In this document: in pieces, positions 1 through 7,175 of the stretch
How positions within the stretch are numbered: the first letter of the stretch is position 1
Layout of the letters: each line of letters begins with the position of its first letter
Source of the DNA: Bacteroidales bacterium
GTDB lineage: Bacteria; Bacteroidota; Bacteroidia; Bacteroidales; SMBSF39
Assembly: GCA_021107685.1 (NCBI GenBank)
Contig: JAIOSH010000515.1
Location: forward strand, 1-7,350
DNA length: 7,350 nucleotides
Direction: 5' to 3'
The notes under the pieces: model-generated
What the model was told of the DNA's origin: nothing
What the model saw: the letters and a program-made list of their open reading frames with translations, nothing else
The model's database searches: none
Position numbers and translations under genes: made by a program

Positions 1-333
1 AGATGTAATATGCACTCATGGTCGGAAAATGGTAAATGGGAGGGCTGCTGTTATACTTCTGATCATAAAAATGCCGAATGTATGTGGTTTAAGCCTCGTG
101 AATTGACAAATTATACAGGCATTGGATATGAAATAGTTTTTTATTCGACTTATCCCAACGATCATATAGATTTCCCTCTTGCCTCACTTGAAGCGTGGAA
201 AGCAAGTAAAGGTCATAATGATATTTTGATAAATGATGATGATTGGAAAGGACTACATTGGAAGGCAATAGGTGTTGGAATTTATGAAAACTATGCGGTA
301 GTTTGGTTTAGTGATGAAGCTGATAAAGAATAA
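1..333 (+). CDS. CAP (SCP-like) domain protein, C-terminal part; 5' end outside window
   Basis: The frame is open from the first base (Arg-Cys-Asn before the first Met at 10), so the true start lies upstream and the Met at 10 is probably internal. The 110 visible residues read like the core and C-terminal half of a bacterial CAP domain (cysteine-rich secretory protein/antigen 5/PR-1 family). The marks are CNMHSWS (His at 13-15), a CCYT segment, CMWFKPREL, GYEI (Glu at 130-132), AWKASKGHND (His at 214-216) and a final IGVGIYENYAVVWF strand. These His and Glu residues match members of the conserved CAP cavity, which can bind metal in some relatives. The family is usually extracellular; its bacterial function is mostly unknown, so no reaction is assigned. 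A signal peptide would lie outside the window. The gene ends with TAA at 331-333, converging on the minus-strand operon. Family confidence is high; function is unknown. Confidence 0.82.
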   Translation, partial: RCNMHSWSENGKWEGCCYTSDHKNAECMWFKPRELTNYTGIGYEIVFYSTYPNDHIDFPLASLEAWKASKGHNDILINDDDWKGLHWKAIGVGIYENYAVVWFSDEADKE

Positions 334-441
334 AACCCTGTTCGAGATTTTTACTAAACCTCTTCCCTTCTCTGAGACATAAAATAAATAATCAGAATGC
401 TATTTTTACATGAATTGGTACAAAGTAAAATTTTTAATCAT

Positions 442-472
442 TTTAGTCATTTTAAACTTTAGTCATTTTAAA
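442..472. repeat. 15-nt direct repeat (two copies) in convergent intergenic region
   Basis: TTTAGTCATTTTAAA occurs at 442-456 and again at 458-472, separated by one C, giving a 16-nt period. It lies just past the 3' end of the minus-strand operon, between two converging genes. The surrounding 334-479 stretch is AT-rich. I see no strong GC stem with a T-run in it, only short AT palindromes such as AAATTAATTT at 477-486. The repeat could be a slippage product or part of a weak transcription-end region; no function is supported. Confidence 0.6.
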
Positions 473-479
473 TTTTAAA

Positions 480-2063
480 TTAATTTACAATCACCTTCTC
501 ACTCCCAACAACACTCTGCCCATCTCTAACCCTCACAAGATACAAACCTTTTCTCCATCCTTCAACATCTACTTCAATCTTATTTTGCCCTTTAGGAACT
601 TCTATTTCTTTTACTTTGCGTCCGTAAATATCGAAAATTTCAATTGTGCATGAACTATTTGTAATTTCATTTTCATTTAGTACCGGGATTGAAATATTAA
701 ATATGCTTTTTGTTGGATTTGGATAAATCTTTAATGCTGCTTGATCTTCAGCTTTCTCCGGCTGCATTTCCTCCATTCCCACAATCAAACCACAGTTATC
801 CTGCACAATTGTGTCTGATGCAATTTGGTAGGGGCAAAGGCTGTCGTATGTAAATTGAGCTGTGTAAAACGTATCGCTTTCAAGATGTTGGTTTAACTTG
901 AAGAGGTAAGCATCTACCTGGTTTCCTGCCACATCAAATTCATGAGTATAAAACAAAAATTTTCCATCAAATGTAGTCCTTACAGTAGCCAGATATTCGT
1001 TATCTAGTAAAAACTGTTCATCAAGTATATTACCTAACGTATCAATAATAACTGCTTTGGGATCTGAATTATATACCGGACCCCAAGCAGCACTAGCCAC
1101 GAGAGTTGAATCGGAAATAAATTTTGCCTCGCTCATAGCTCCTATTTCATCAGGAATTGCAATATCATAGCATCCTATAATATCACCATTAATATCCATT
1201 TTTAATATTGCAGGAGCATCATTACCATTTCTATAGTAGTGACTAATTGCTGAGTAGTAATAGTTATTATCAGGACTTAAAACAGTTTTCCAACCAATAC
1301 CTCCAACATTCGAAGGATTAAATCCTGCAATTGTTTCCCATTCAAAATTACCAAGCGAATCTGTTTTGATATAATAAGGGCTTAGCCATGCAGCTGTGTC
1401 TCCAGGGTTTGAATAATAACAAAAACCTGTCATTAAAAAACCATTATCAGGGGTTAGAATTATATCTGAGCAAATCTCATTATCCAATGCTGCTGTTGAA
1501 TTATAACATTGTTTCCATAAAAAGTCACCTGAACTATTAAAACGGGCCAGACAAACACGATCTCCCATAAATGGTTCAGCTGTAAAAGCCAAGATTATTG
1601 CACAACCACCATCAGGTGTTACACATAGATCATATCCATAATCAGGGTGATTTGGTGTTGGGAATATCCTACACCACTCTTTTTCACCACATACATTTAA
1701 TTTCATAAGCATAGGGTCAGCATACCCGTATGGGTCTTCAATCATAGTGTATCCACTTAAATAAATGTCTTTATTGTCATTCATTCCCAGTCCCCGTAAT
1801 GATATAGTATTTATACCTTCCCCAATGGTTTTTTCCCAAAGAACATCACCATTTATATCAGTTTTAATCAGCCAGTTGTATCTGGGGTAATTATGATAAA
1901 TCCGCCCTGTTAATAAATACCCGTGGTCGTAGTGTTCAATCATCCTGTTCTTTGGCGCACTTATGTCATCATGATAAATTTTACTCCATCTACTTTGACT
2001 AAAACTATTATTTACAATAATAATTAATATAAAAACTATAAATATTCTACCTAAGATTTTCAT
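480..2063 (-). CDS. Secreted beta-propeller protein with T9SS type A sorting domain
   Basis: This 527-residue protein starts with a Sec signal peptide (residues 1-23: MKIL, a run of I/V/F/L, then SFSQ before the cleavage site). Residues about 46-396 hold seven degenerate repeats. Each has a turn such as TPDGG, TPDNG, SPDNN or FDGK, a hydrophobic strand, and a closing strand like IKTDINGDVLWEK, FNSSGDFLWKQ or IKTDSLGNFEWET. That pattern suggests a seven-bladed beta-propeller of the kind common in secreted Bacteroidota proteins. A linker at about 396-433 has two Cys (DSLCPYQI and DNCGLIVG). Residues about 443-527 form a T9SS type A C-terminal sorting domain: IYPNPTKSIFNISI, then IEIFDIYGRKVKEIEV, then a GLYLVRV strand and a final VIVN. 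The product should cross the outer membrane by T9SS. No catalytic residues are recognisable; binding, adhesion or partnering the upstream peptidase are guesses. The ATG sits 4 nt after the upstream gene's TGA, so co-transcription and translational coupling are likely. Confidence 0.87.
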   Translation of the reverse strand: MKILGRIFIVFILIIIVNNSFSQSRWSKIYHDDISAPKNRMIEHYDHGYLLTGRIYHNYPRYNWLIKTDINGDVLWEKTIGEGINTISLRGLGMNDNKDIYLSGYTMIEDPYGYADPMLMKLNVCGEKEWCRIFPTPNHPDYGYDLCVTPDGGCAIILAFTAEPFMGDRVCLARFNSSGDFLWKQCYNSTAALDNEICSDIILTPDNGFLMTGFCYYSNPGDTAAWLSPYYIKTDSLGNFEWETIAGFNPSNVGGIGWKTVLSPDNNYYYSAISHYYRNGNDAPAILKMDINGDIIGCYDIAIPDEIGAMSEAKFISDSTLVASAAWGPVYNSDPKAVIIDTLGNILDEQFLLDNEYLATVRTTFDGKFLFYTHEFDVAGNQVDAYLFKLNQHLESDTFYTAQFTYDSLCPYQIASDTIVQDNCGLIVGMEEMQPEKAEDQAALKIYPNPTKSIFNISIPVLNENEITNSSCTIEIFDIYGRKVKEIEVPKGQNKIEVDVEGWRKGLYLVRVRDGQSVVGSEKVIVN

Positions 2064-2070
2064 ATTATCA
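2064..2070 (-). promoter_or_regulatory. Tight gene junction (TGA, 4-nt gap, ATG) without Shine-Dalgarno
   Basis: Read on the minus strand, the peptidase gene ends with TGA at 2070-2068, followed by TAAT and then the ATG of the propeller gene at 2063. The preceding bases are AT-rich with no AGGAGG-like element, as is normal in Bacteroidota. The spacing leaves no room for a separate promoter or terminator and suggests that ribosomes finishing the first gene restart on the second. Confidence 0.6.
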
Positions 2071-5000
2071 ATTATTAATAGTTAATTTTTTACTTTCCAG
2101 CACTTTTTTATTTCCGACCAATTGTATAATATATATGCCCGAAGGTAAATCCTTGGTTGACACAATGATTTGATTTTGTTTATTAGAAATATAAATTGAT
2201 TTAATCGGTTTTCCACCCATCTCAGTTAGTATAAGATAAGGTTTTTCTATTGCCTTGTCTAATTTGTATTCTACAATGAAATAGTTTCTGGCTGGATTAG
2301 GAAAAACCTTTAATAGGTAAGGTTTAATAACATTGTTATTTCCTTTATGCCATATTGGGATTACTTTGAAGATAACAGGAAGATAAACTAATTCGTTATA
2401 AATAATCTCTCTGGCATTTATTAAGATATTCCGGGCATAAACACCGGGTATGGTGTATTGATGATTGGCAATATCGAACAATGTTGCAATTTGTAAGCTG
2501 TCAATGCCATTTGTGTCACTTGTAATTTCCCATTGAATATTGAATAAATCTAAATAGAGATCATTAATTGCTTCTTCTTTTTCTGTCAAATCAAATTCAA
2601 CAGGAATATTGTTCAATGTTGAAAAAGCATTTGCTGAATCATTTTCACAAAAGTATAGTATTGCAAGTCGATAGCGAGAAGAAGAATAGTTTTGATTTTG
2701 AAACAGGGAAATAATGCTGTCGGTCGAGGCAGTTATATTTGTCGTATCGCTACTGTAATGGCGAATAAGTGTCGAAAGTGATTTATCCCTATTGGTTTTA
2801 TGTTTTGACAGTTGTTGCTCTAAAAGTTCTTTAGCACCATAAACAGTCTGTCCTTGCATAATCTCATTCATCATATAATCCGGCATGGATACGAAGCGTT
2901 CGTCCAATGCACTTATTATTTTTGCTGATTTTGCTGATTGAGGATTGGCAACTAATACATCCCTTATCATGACATTAGGTAAAACACTTTCCTTTTCAAT
3001 TGCAGTTTTCATAACGGTGTCTGATAAGTATGGGGATTCATCTAAAAGTTCTTGCCTTACCTCCAGAGCTTCATTAGGAAAACTAAGTTGCACTCCCAGA
3101 TTTAAACCATCTGTATCACCACCGTCAACAAAAATACTCAAGGTGTCCTGATAAGCATCAACATTTATTGATTCGCTTGCCAACATGTTTTTCTCGGCAG
3201 TAAAATCAATAACACTTCCAAAACTTGATGGGCAAGCATCGGATTTGGAGTTGTACCAAACTTCATTATCAGGTTTCAAATATATATGTGTAGAAGGGGC
3301 AGGTGGGTATCTCGGATCAGGTACTAATTTATATATATTATTATCATAATTTCCATGATAAGTATATTGAATTTGATTGCAGGCTTCCAAATTTATATAA
3401 TTATAGTTTATTCCTGTGAAATCAGAGAAATTATTACCTGCAGCATAGGTTGGGTCGGGGTCTTGGTTTGGAGGTGGTTGAGGAGCTTCTTCCCCTTGAG
3501 CAAAAGCAATACCAAAGTTTTCTACTCCACCTTCATCAGTAATATAAATGTCATTTGCACAATCCTTAAAATCATTACACTTAACACATAACCCTTCTCC
3601 TGTTGGACCACGGTTTTCGCCTGCTGCTGAAATACCAGTATTAAGGTTTTCGAAAGTATTATTATATATTTCGTTATATGCAGAACCTGAGTTTAATATT
3701 TGAATTCCAAGACTTGTTAGATCTTGTGCATTATTACCAAAAATATTTTCTTCAATCGAATATCCTGTACATGTTTCTAAGTATAAACCTACTGGAGTAT
3801 CACCACTTAAATCATGAGCATCATCATAAATAAACTGATTTCGGGTTACGCTTTGATTTTCAACCATGCTCATGTAAATACCTGTTTTATTATTTACAAA
3901 TACAGTAGTGTCAATTGATATATATTTGCTCAATTCACCATTAAATGCATAAATGCCGTATTCGAGGTTTTCAAATAAGCTCCTATTGGTATTATCGCAT
4001 GGCACAGTATTGTTGGTACAATAGTCTTTAACGTAGAATCCTGAATTATAACTTGCAATCCCGATTCCTCTTTTAAACCCTGCAGGGTAAACCTCAAGAT
4101 TAACCTTGTTTTCAAAAGAGCAAGCTCTGAACTTAATACCATCAACACCTATTAAATTAACATGGTATTCAGGGTTGCAGAAGCCGGCATCTGAAAAAAA
4201 TTGAGAGTTATTAAATGAGCAGAAATTTGAAATTTCATCATCTGTACCCGGATTAATGTTTTGATATGGAAAAATAACAATATCGTATTGGTTATTTCTG
4301 AATATTGCACTATCGCATTTTACTATGCCTCCCGTTGACCTATTTGCATAAGTAAAGTCGCCGTTGGCATTAGCTACCTCTATACCAAATTCGGCATTTT
4401 GAATTTTTCCACTATTGATAATTTCAAGATAACCTTGATTGGAAGTAGGATATTGGCTTACATTAACGTCTCCCCATACATCAATACCCTGCCATGGATT
4501 ATCGCAAACATTTGTAAGCACTCCTCCATCAATAATCACTCGTCCGCCGGTTTTTATATTCAGGTCTATCCCATCAATAAAACCATATTGACCTTCAATT
4601 ATCAATTCAGCATTACGATGCACAAATACATTTCCTGTAATTATACCATTGGTTTCCCATGTTCCCGACTCAGTAATATTAATATCAGGTCCGGGTGATT
4701 GATTACAATCATAATTAGCAATAACGAATTCGAATTCTCCATATTCCGGCTCCTCAGTATAGATTGTGATAACAGCTTGGTCAATACCCGGATCAATAGT
4801 ATTATGATAATAAATAATAAATTGAGTTTCACCATCCATCTCAACTTGATAAGAAGGTGGTGGTGGAGTAATTTCAAAAATAGAAGGTTCTGAAGATATT
4901 ACTGTTGAAAAAGCTTGCAAATTTAGTTGTGCATTGCCATTATTATTAATTGTAATAATTAATTCACGATCATCAATTGCTTCATAAAATGTAAAAAAGC

Positions 5001-6633
5001 CGTCATCGTCAATTACTTCATTTTCACACATTACTACCATTTCAGGTGCAACAGGTATGCCGTAATAGTTATCATCAAAAGGGCCGATGCGGGGATCCCA
5101 GTCATCGCTATCAATTTTCTCAGGACAAGTAGGGCAGACTTCAACAGGTTTGGGATCAACACCCCAATTATAGTAACCATCTGCGTCTTTATCAAGACAC
5201 ATTCTGCTTAAATTAACAGTACCTAACTGATATAATGGAGTTATAAATGGGTAAACATCATCTATATATGGAGAATTGCCATAAGTATTTAACATACAAT
5301 ACACATAACCATTATCACCATAATCTGTCCCCCAACTGTTTTTAAAAATCCAATATGTTTTTCCTATCCATCCTGATGGAACAGGTTCAGGATCTAAATA
5401 TATGCCTCTGTGGATAATATCCCCTTCTTTTAGTTTACCATATCCAACTAAAGCCATAGAATGTTGCCAATTTATTGGTTGTATCATAGCTGCTGGAGAA
5501 GGACCATATAATATCAAGTTTTGTTTTATTTCATCAAATAAGAATAATTCTTCCATATTTCCTGTTGATTGTATTTTATATTCGGGATATTCACATATTA
5601 TAATGTCATCGCAAGGTATCTCATCTTCGTTACCTTCTTGTTGATTTTCGCAACATTCTTCATCCATTATGCCATTATCCCTTATAATATTATCTTGTAT
5701 CAATCCTGGAGAACCACCACCACATCCACCTGCATCACCACATGATAAAGCATATTGCTCAGATAAATTAGTATTTATTTGAATGGTTTGATCTTCATCT
5801 TCGTTGTAGTATAAATTAATTACAGCTTCAAAAGCTGCTACCGGTCCATAAATAAAACATGTTCCATAACATAAATCCCATTGCTTTTTTATTGAAGTTA
5901 TCCAACCATTTCCATTACTATTAAAATAAGGTGATTCCTGATTATTAGCTCCATGCCTTGTTCTCCAATCAAATTGTTCAACAAGGGAAGAATTATCATT
6001 TGGAAAGTTATCAGCAGTTCCTATTGTAAAAATACCACCATTATAATAATCAAAACCTTGAAGATTATATTTGTCTCCAAATAAATTCTTTTTATCTGAA
6101 TACCATAAAGTGCCTATTTCCGTTAAGCCCGCACCCCATAAGCTATTGTTATTATTGTTGTTTGTATTTATATTGCCTACTTTTACTGTTTCTATTGAAG
6201 TCTTTAAAGAATCACTTATGGTTTCATAATCTGCATAATAATTGTATGAAAGGGTTAAATCATTCAGAAATAAAGAACCACCAACAATTTGTATTATGAT
6301 TGAATATGGATTTAACTCAGCAAGGCAACAAGTTTCATCACAAACATTTGTAACATCAAAATCCATACTTGTAGTAATAAGCGGATACGCCTCATAAACC
6401 ATATACTCATTATAATTTTCATCCACAAGGATTACCCGTACAAGGCTGGTATCGCTGTTTAGAGTAATGTTTCCTGTTATGCTTAATCCGTAAATAGAAT
6501 CTACTCCGCTAAAAGGATAAATTTCAGTATCAGAATAAAAAGTACTATCAATATTGATAGTTTGTGTAAAAGCATTAAAGCTTAATCCGGTAAGTAGAAT
6601 TAAAATTGATAATTTTAAGAAAAGTGTTTTCAT
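2068..6633 (-). CDS. Secreted C1A (papain-like) cysteine peptidase with HYDIN-like, beta-helix and T9SS sorting domains
   Basis: This is a 1521-residue mosaic protein. Residues 1-24 are a Sec signal peptide (ending AFTQ). Residues 28-135 look like an unassigned beta-sandwich, followed by a pro-region with a six-Asn run at 158-163. The papain-like domain spans about 220-450: FDWRTRHG (221-228), oxyanion Gln251, catalytic Cys259 in GTCFIYGPVAAFEA, LSEQ (290-293), GGCGGG (302-307), catalytic His391 in QHSMALVGYG and Asn432 in YWIFKNSWGTDYG. The catalytic set is complete, so activity is likely. Residues 480-520 (DKDADGYYNWG through DSDDWDP) resemble a MopE/thrombospondin-3-like metal-binding segment. 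Residues about 535-645 resemble a HYDIN/choice-of-anchor-D sandwich. About 650-1045 reads as a right-handed parallel beta-helix (FGIEV, YGIYAFNG, TGIYM, NTGISAAG turns). About 1150-1430 is mostly helical. Residues 1441-1521 are a T9SS type A sorting domain (VFPNPARNYFIVEY, LPSGIYIIQL). The ATG at 6633 directly begins the signal peptide. Substrate is unknown; host, prey or polymer-bound protein are possibilities. Confidence 0.9.
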   Translation of the reverse strand: MKTLFLKLSILILLTGLSFNAFTQTINIDSTFYSDTEIYPFSGVDSIYGLSITGNITLNSDTSLVRVILVDENYNEYMVYEAYPLITTSMDFDVTNVCDETCCLAELNPYSIIIQIVGGSLFLNDLTLSYNYYADYETISDSLKTSIETVKVGNINTNNNNNNSLWGAGLTEIGTLWYSDKKNLFGDKYNLQGFDYYNGGIFTIGTADNFPNDNSSLVEQFDWRTRHGANNQESPYFNSNGNGWITSIKKQWDLCYGTCFIYGPVAAFEAVINLYYNEDEDQTIQINTNLSEQYALSCGDAGGCGGGSPGLIQDNIIRDNGIMDEECCENQQEGNEDEIPCDDIIICEYPEYKIQSTGNMEELFLFDEIKQNLILYGPSPAAMIQPINWQHSMALVGYGKLKEGDIIHRGIYLDPEPVPSGWIGKTYWIFKNSWGTDYGDNGYVYCMLNTYGNSPYIDDVYPFITPLYQLGTVNLSRMCLDKDADGYYNWGVDPKPVEVCPTCPEKIDSDDWDPRIGPFDDNYYGIPVAPEMVVMCENEVIDDDGFFTFYEAIDDRELIITINNNGNAQLNLQAFSTVISSEPSIFEITPPPPSYQVEMDGETQFIIYYHNTIDPGIDQAVITIYTEEPEYGEFEFVIANYDCNQSPGPDINITESGTWETNGIITGNVFVHRNAELIIEGQYGFIDGIDLNIKTGGRVIIDGGVLTNVCDNPWQGIDVWGDVNVSQYPTSNQGYLEIINSGKIQNAEFGIEVANANGDFTYANRSTGGIVKCDSAIFRNNQYDIVIFPYQNINPGTDDEISNFCSFNNSQFFSDAGFCNPEYHVNLIGVDGIKFRACSFENKVNLEVYPAGFKRGIGIASYNSGFYVKDYCTNNTVPCDNTNRSLFENLEYGIYAFNGELSKYISIDTTVFVNNKTGIYMSMVENQSVTRNQFIYDDAHDLSGDTPVGLYLETCTGYSIEENIFGNNAQDLTSLGIQILNSGSAYNEIYNNTFENLNTGISAAGENRGPTGEGLCVKCNDFKDCANDIYITDEGGVENFGIAFAQGEEAPQPPPNQDPDPTYAAGNNFSDFTGINYNYINLEACNQIQYTYHGNYDNNIYKLVPDPRYPPAPSTHIYLKPDNEVWYNSKSDACPSSFGSVIDFTAEKNMLASESINVDAYQDTLSIFVDGGDTDGLNLGVQLSFPNEALEVRQELLDESPYLSDTVMKTAIEKESVLPNVMIRDVLVANPQSAKSAKIISALDERFVSMPDYMMNEIMQGQTVYGAKELLEQQLSKHKTNRDKSLSTLIRHYSSDTTNITASTDSIISLFQNQNYSSSRYRLAILYFCENDSANAFSTLNNIPVEFDLTEKEEAINDLYLDLFNIQWEITSDTNGIDSLQIATLFDIANHQYTIPGVYARNILINAREIIYNELVYLPVIFKVIPIWHKGNNNVIKPYLLKVFPNPARNYFIVEYKLDKAIEKPYLILTEMGGKPIKSIYISNKQNQIIVSTKDLPSGIYIIQLVGNKKVLESKKLTINN
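6145..6162 (-). repeat. Asn-codon run (AAC/AAT x6)
   Basis: Six consecutive Asn codons (mixed AAC and AAT) encode residues 158-163 of the peptidase precursor, after INT and before SLWGAG. The mixed codons make this a low-complexity linker rather than a perfect microsatellite. It sits between the N-terminal sandwich and the papain-like domain, and is probably a flexible part of the pro-region. Confidence 0.55.
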
Positions 6634-6692
6634 GATGTAAGTTTTTATTAATATGAGATTTGAAGAATTGGTAATTATTTTTATAATGTTGC

Positions 6693-6700
6693 GAAATATA
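6693..6700 (-). promoter_or_regulatory. Weak candidate -7 box for the minus-strand operon
   Basis: On the minus strand these bases read TATATTTC, one mismatch from the Bacteroidota -7 consensus TAnnTTTG, about 60 nt upstream of the peptidase ATG. No TTG-type -33 element is found at the usual spacing; the nearest minus-strand TTG is only about 12 nt away. In DNA this AT-rich such a match can arise by chance, so this is only a candidate. Confidence 0.2.
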
Positions 6701-6701
6701 T

Positions 6702-6751
6702 AAAATATTTTTCAATAATAAAAGAGATTTTTGAAAAAAAATATTTTTCAA
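6702..6751. repeat. 14-nt direct repeat in divergent intergenic region
   Basis: AAAATATTTTTCAA occurs exactly at 6702-6715 and 6738-6751, 36 nt apart start to start. The second copy supplies the right arm of the inverted repeat at 6730-6752. The pair lies between two divergent genes, upstream of the start of both, so it could be a shared operator. AT-rich composition raises the chance of coincidence. Confidence 0.5.
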
Positions 6752-6752
6752 A
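6730..6752. repeat. AT-rich inverted repeat (9-bp arms, 5-nt loop)
   Basis: TTTGAAAAA at 6730-6738 pairs with TTTTTCAAA at 6744-6752 around a 5-nt AAATA centre. It lies about 100 bp upstream of the peptidase start on one side and about 80 bp upstream of the barrel gene's promoter on the other. The arms hold only one G:C pair, so a strong RNA terminator is unlikely. A protein-binding dyad is the more plausible role if it has any. Confidence 0.5.
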
Positions 6753-6834
6753 TGGAATTAGTATGTCGAATGCCTTGGGGTGTCTTGTTTCTAATAGTAA
6801 ATGATTTTTTCCATTAAATTTCCTCACAATTATT

Positions 6835-6842
6835 TATCTTTG
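6835..6842 (+). promoter_or_regulatory. Bacteroidota-type -7 promoter box for the outer-membrane protein gene
   Basis: TATCTTTG is an exact match to the Bacteroidota primary-sigma -7 consensus TAnnTTTG. It places transcription start at about 6848-6850, about 15 nt before the ATG at 6864. No clear TTG -33 element is seen about 19-21 nt upstream, where the DNA is T-rich. The position argues against the in-frame ATG at 6801, which lies upstream of this box. Confidence 0.6.
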
Positions 6843-6863
6843 TTTTTTAAAAAAATCAGACAA

Positions 6864-7175
6864 ATGAAAAAATATTACTTTTTATTAATTTCACTATTAT
6901 TCGTATTTACTATTCATGCTCAGAAATTTAACGGCGGTGTAATGCTGGGTTTTACAGGCAGTCAGGTTGCCGGCGATAATGATTCGGGTTATAATAAAGC
7001 CGGGCTTTTTGGTGGTGGTTTTGTAAATCTCGAAATTGGTTCTCGTTCATTATTACAATTGGAACTTGAGTTTATGCAAAAAGGCAGTCGCCACAATCCT
7101 AATTTCGAACAAGGTGATACTAAATCGTTATTAATACGCCCTAATTATGGAGAAATGCCGCTACTTTTGCAATAG
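6864..7175 (+). CDS. PorT-like outer-membrane beta-barrel protein, N-terminal part of a disrupted gene
   Basis: The ATG at 6864 starts a clean signal peptide (residues 1-20: MKKYY, a hydrophobic run, then IHAQ). The mature part begins with FNGGVMLGFTGSQVAGD, GYNKAGLFGGGF, a strand LLQLELEFMQKGSR and NYGEMPLLLQ. That order matches the outer-membrane beta-barrel domain of the PorT family (Pfam OMP_b-brl_2), in which a glycine-rich first strand, a SQ..GD..GY.K turn, E-x-x-F-x-x-KGSR and (V/E)-x-PLLLQY follow one another. Such proteins sit in the outer membrane. PorT itself belongs to T9SS, but most family members have no assigned role, so no symbol is given. The frame stops at TAG 7173-7175 after only 103 residues, whereas relatives are roughly 200 residues long. 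The missing part is recognisable just downstream, so the stop is not the natural end. Confidence 0.75.
   Translation: MKKYYFLLISLLFVFTIHAQKFNGGVMLGFTGSQVAGDNDSGYNKAGLFGGGFVNLEIGSRSLLQLELEFMQKGSRHNPNFEQGDTKSLLIRPNYGEMPLLLQ

Noticed and set aside
10..12. ATG at 10 as the true start of the CAP gene
   Set aside because: The frame is open to the window edge, the residues before it (Arg-Cys-Asn) fit the family's CN.HSWS segment, and a CAP domain needs more sequence before this point.
334..479. A Rho-independent terminator between the converging genes
   Set aside because: The only stems seen are short (TCTCTGAGA at about 369-377) or pure A/T; none has a GC-rich stem followed by a T-run.
3930..4148. 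Open frames inside the peptidase gene (for example 2945-3151, 3355-3591, 4399-4698 and 5402-5644 on plus; 3930-4148 and 4641-4877 on minus)
   Set aside because: All lie within the 1521-codon gene in other frames, have unconvincing composition and no recognisable domains; they are shadows of the real frame.
6145..6162. The Asn run as a phase-variable microsatellite
   Set aside because: Codons are mixed AAC/AAT and repeats are in units of three, so slippage would not shift the frame.
6801..6863. An in-frame upstream ATG at 6801 as the start of the barrel gene
   Set aside because: It lies upstream of the TATCTTTG promoter box at 6835-6842 and would put a non-signal extension before a clean signal peptide that starts at 6864.
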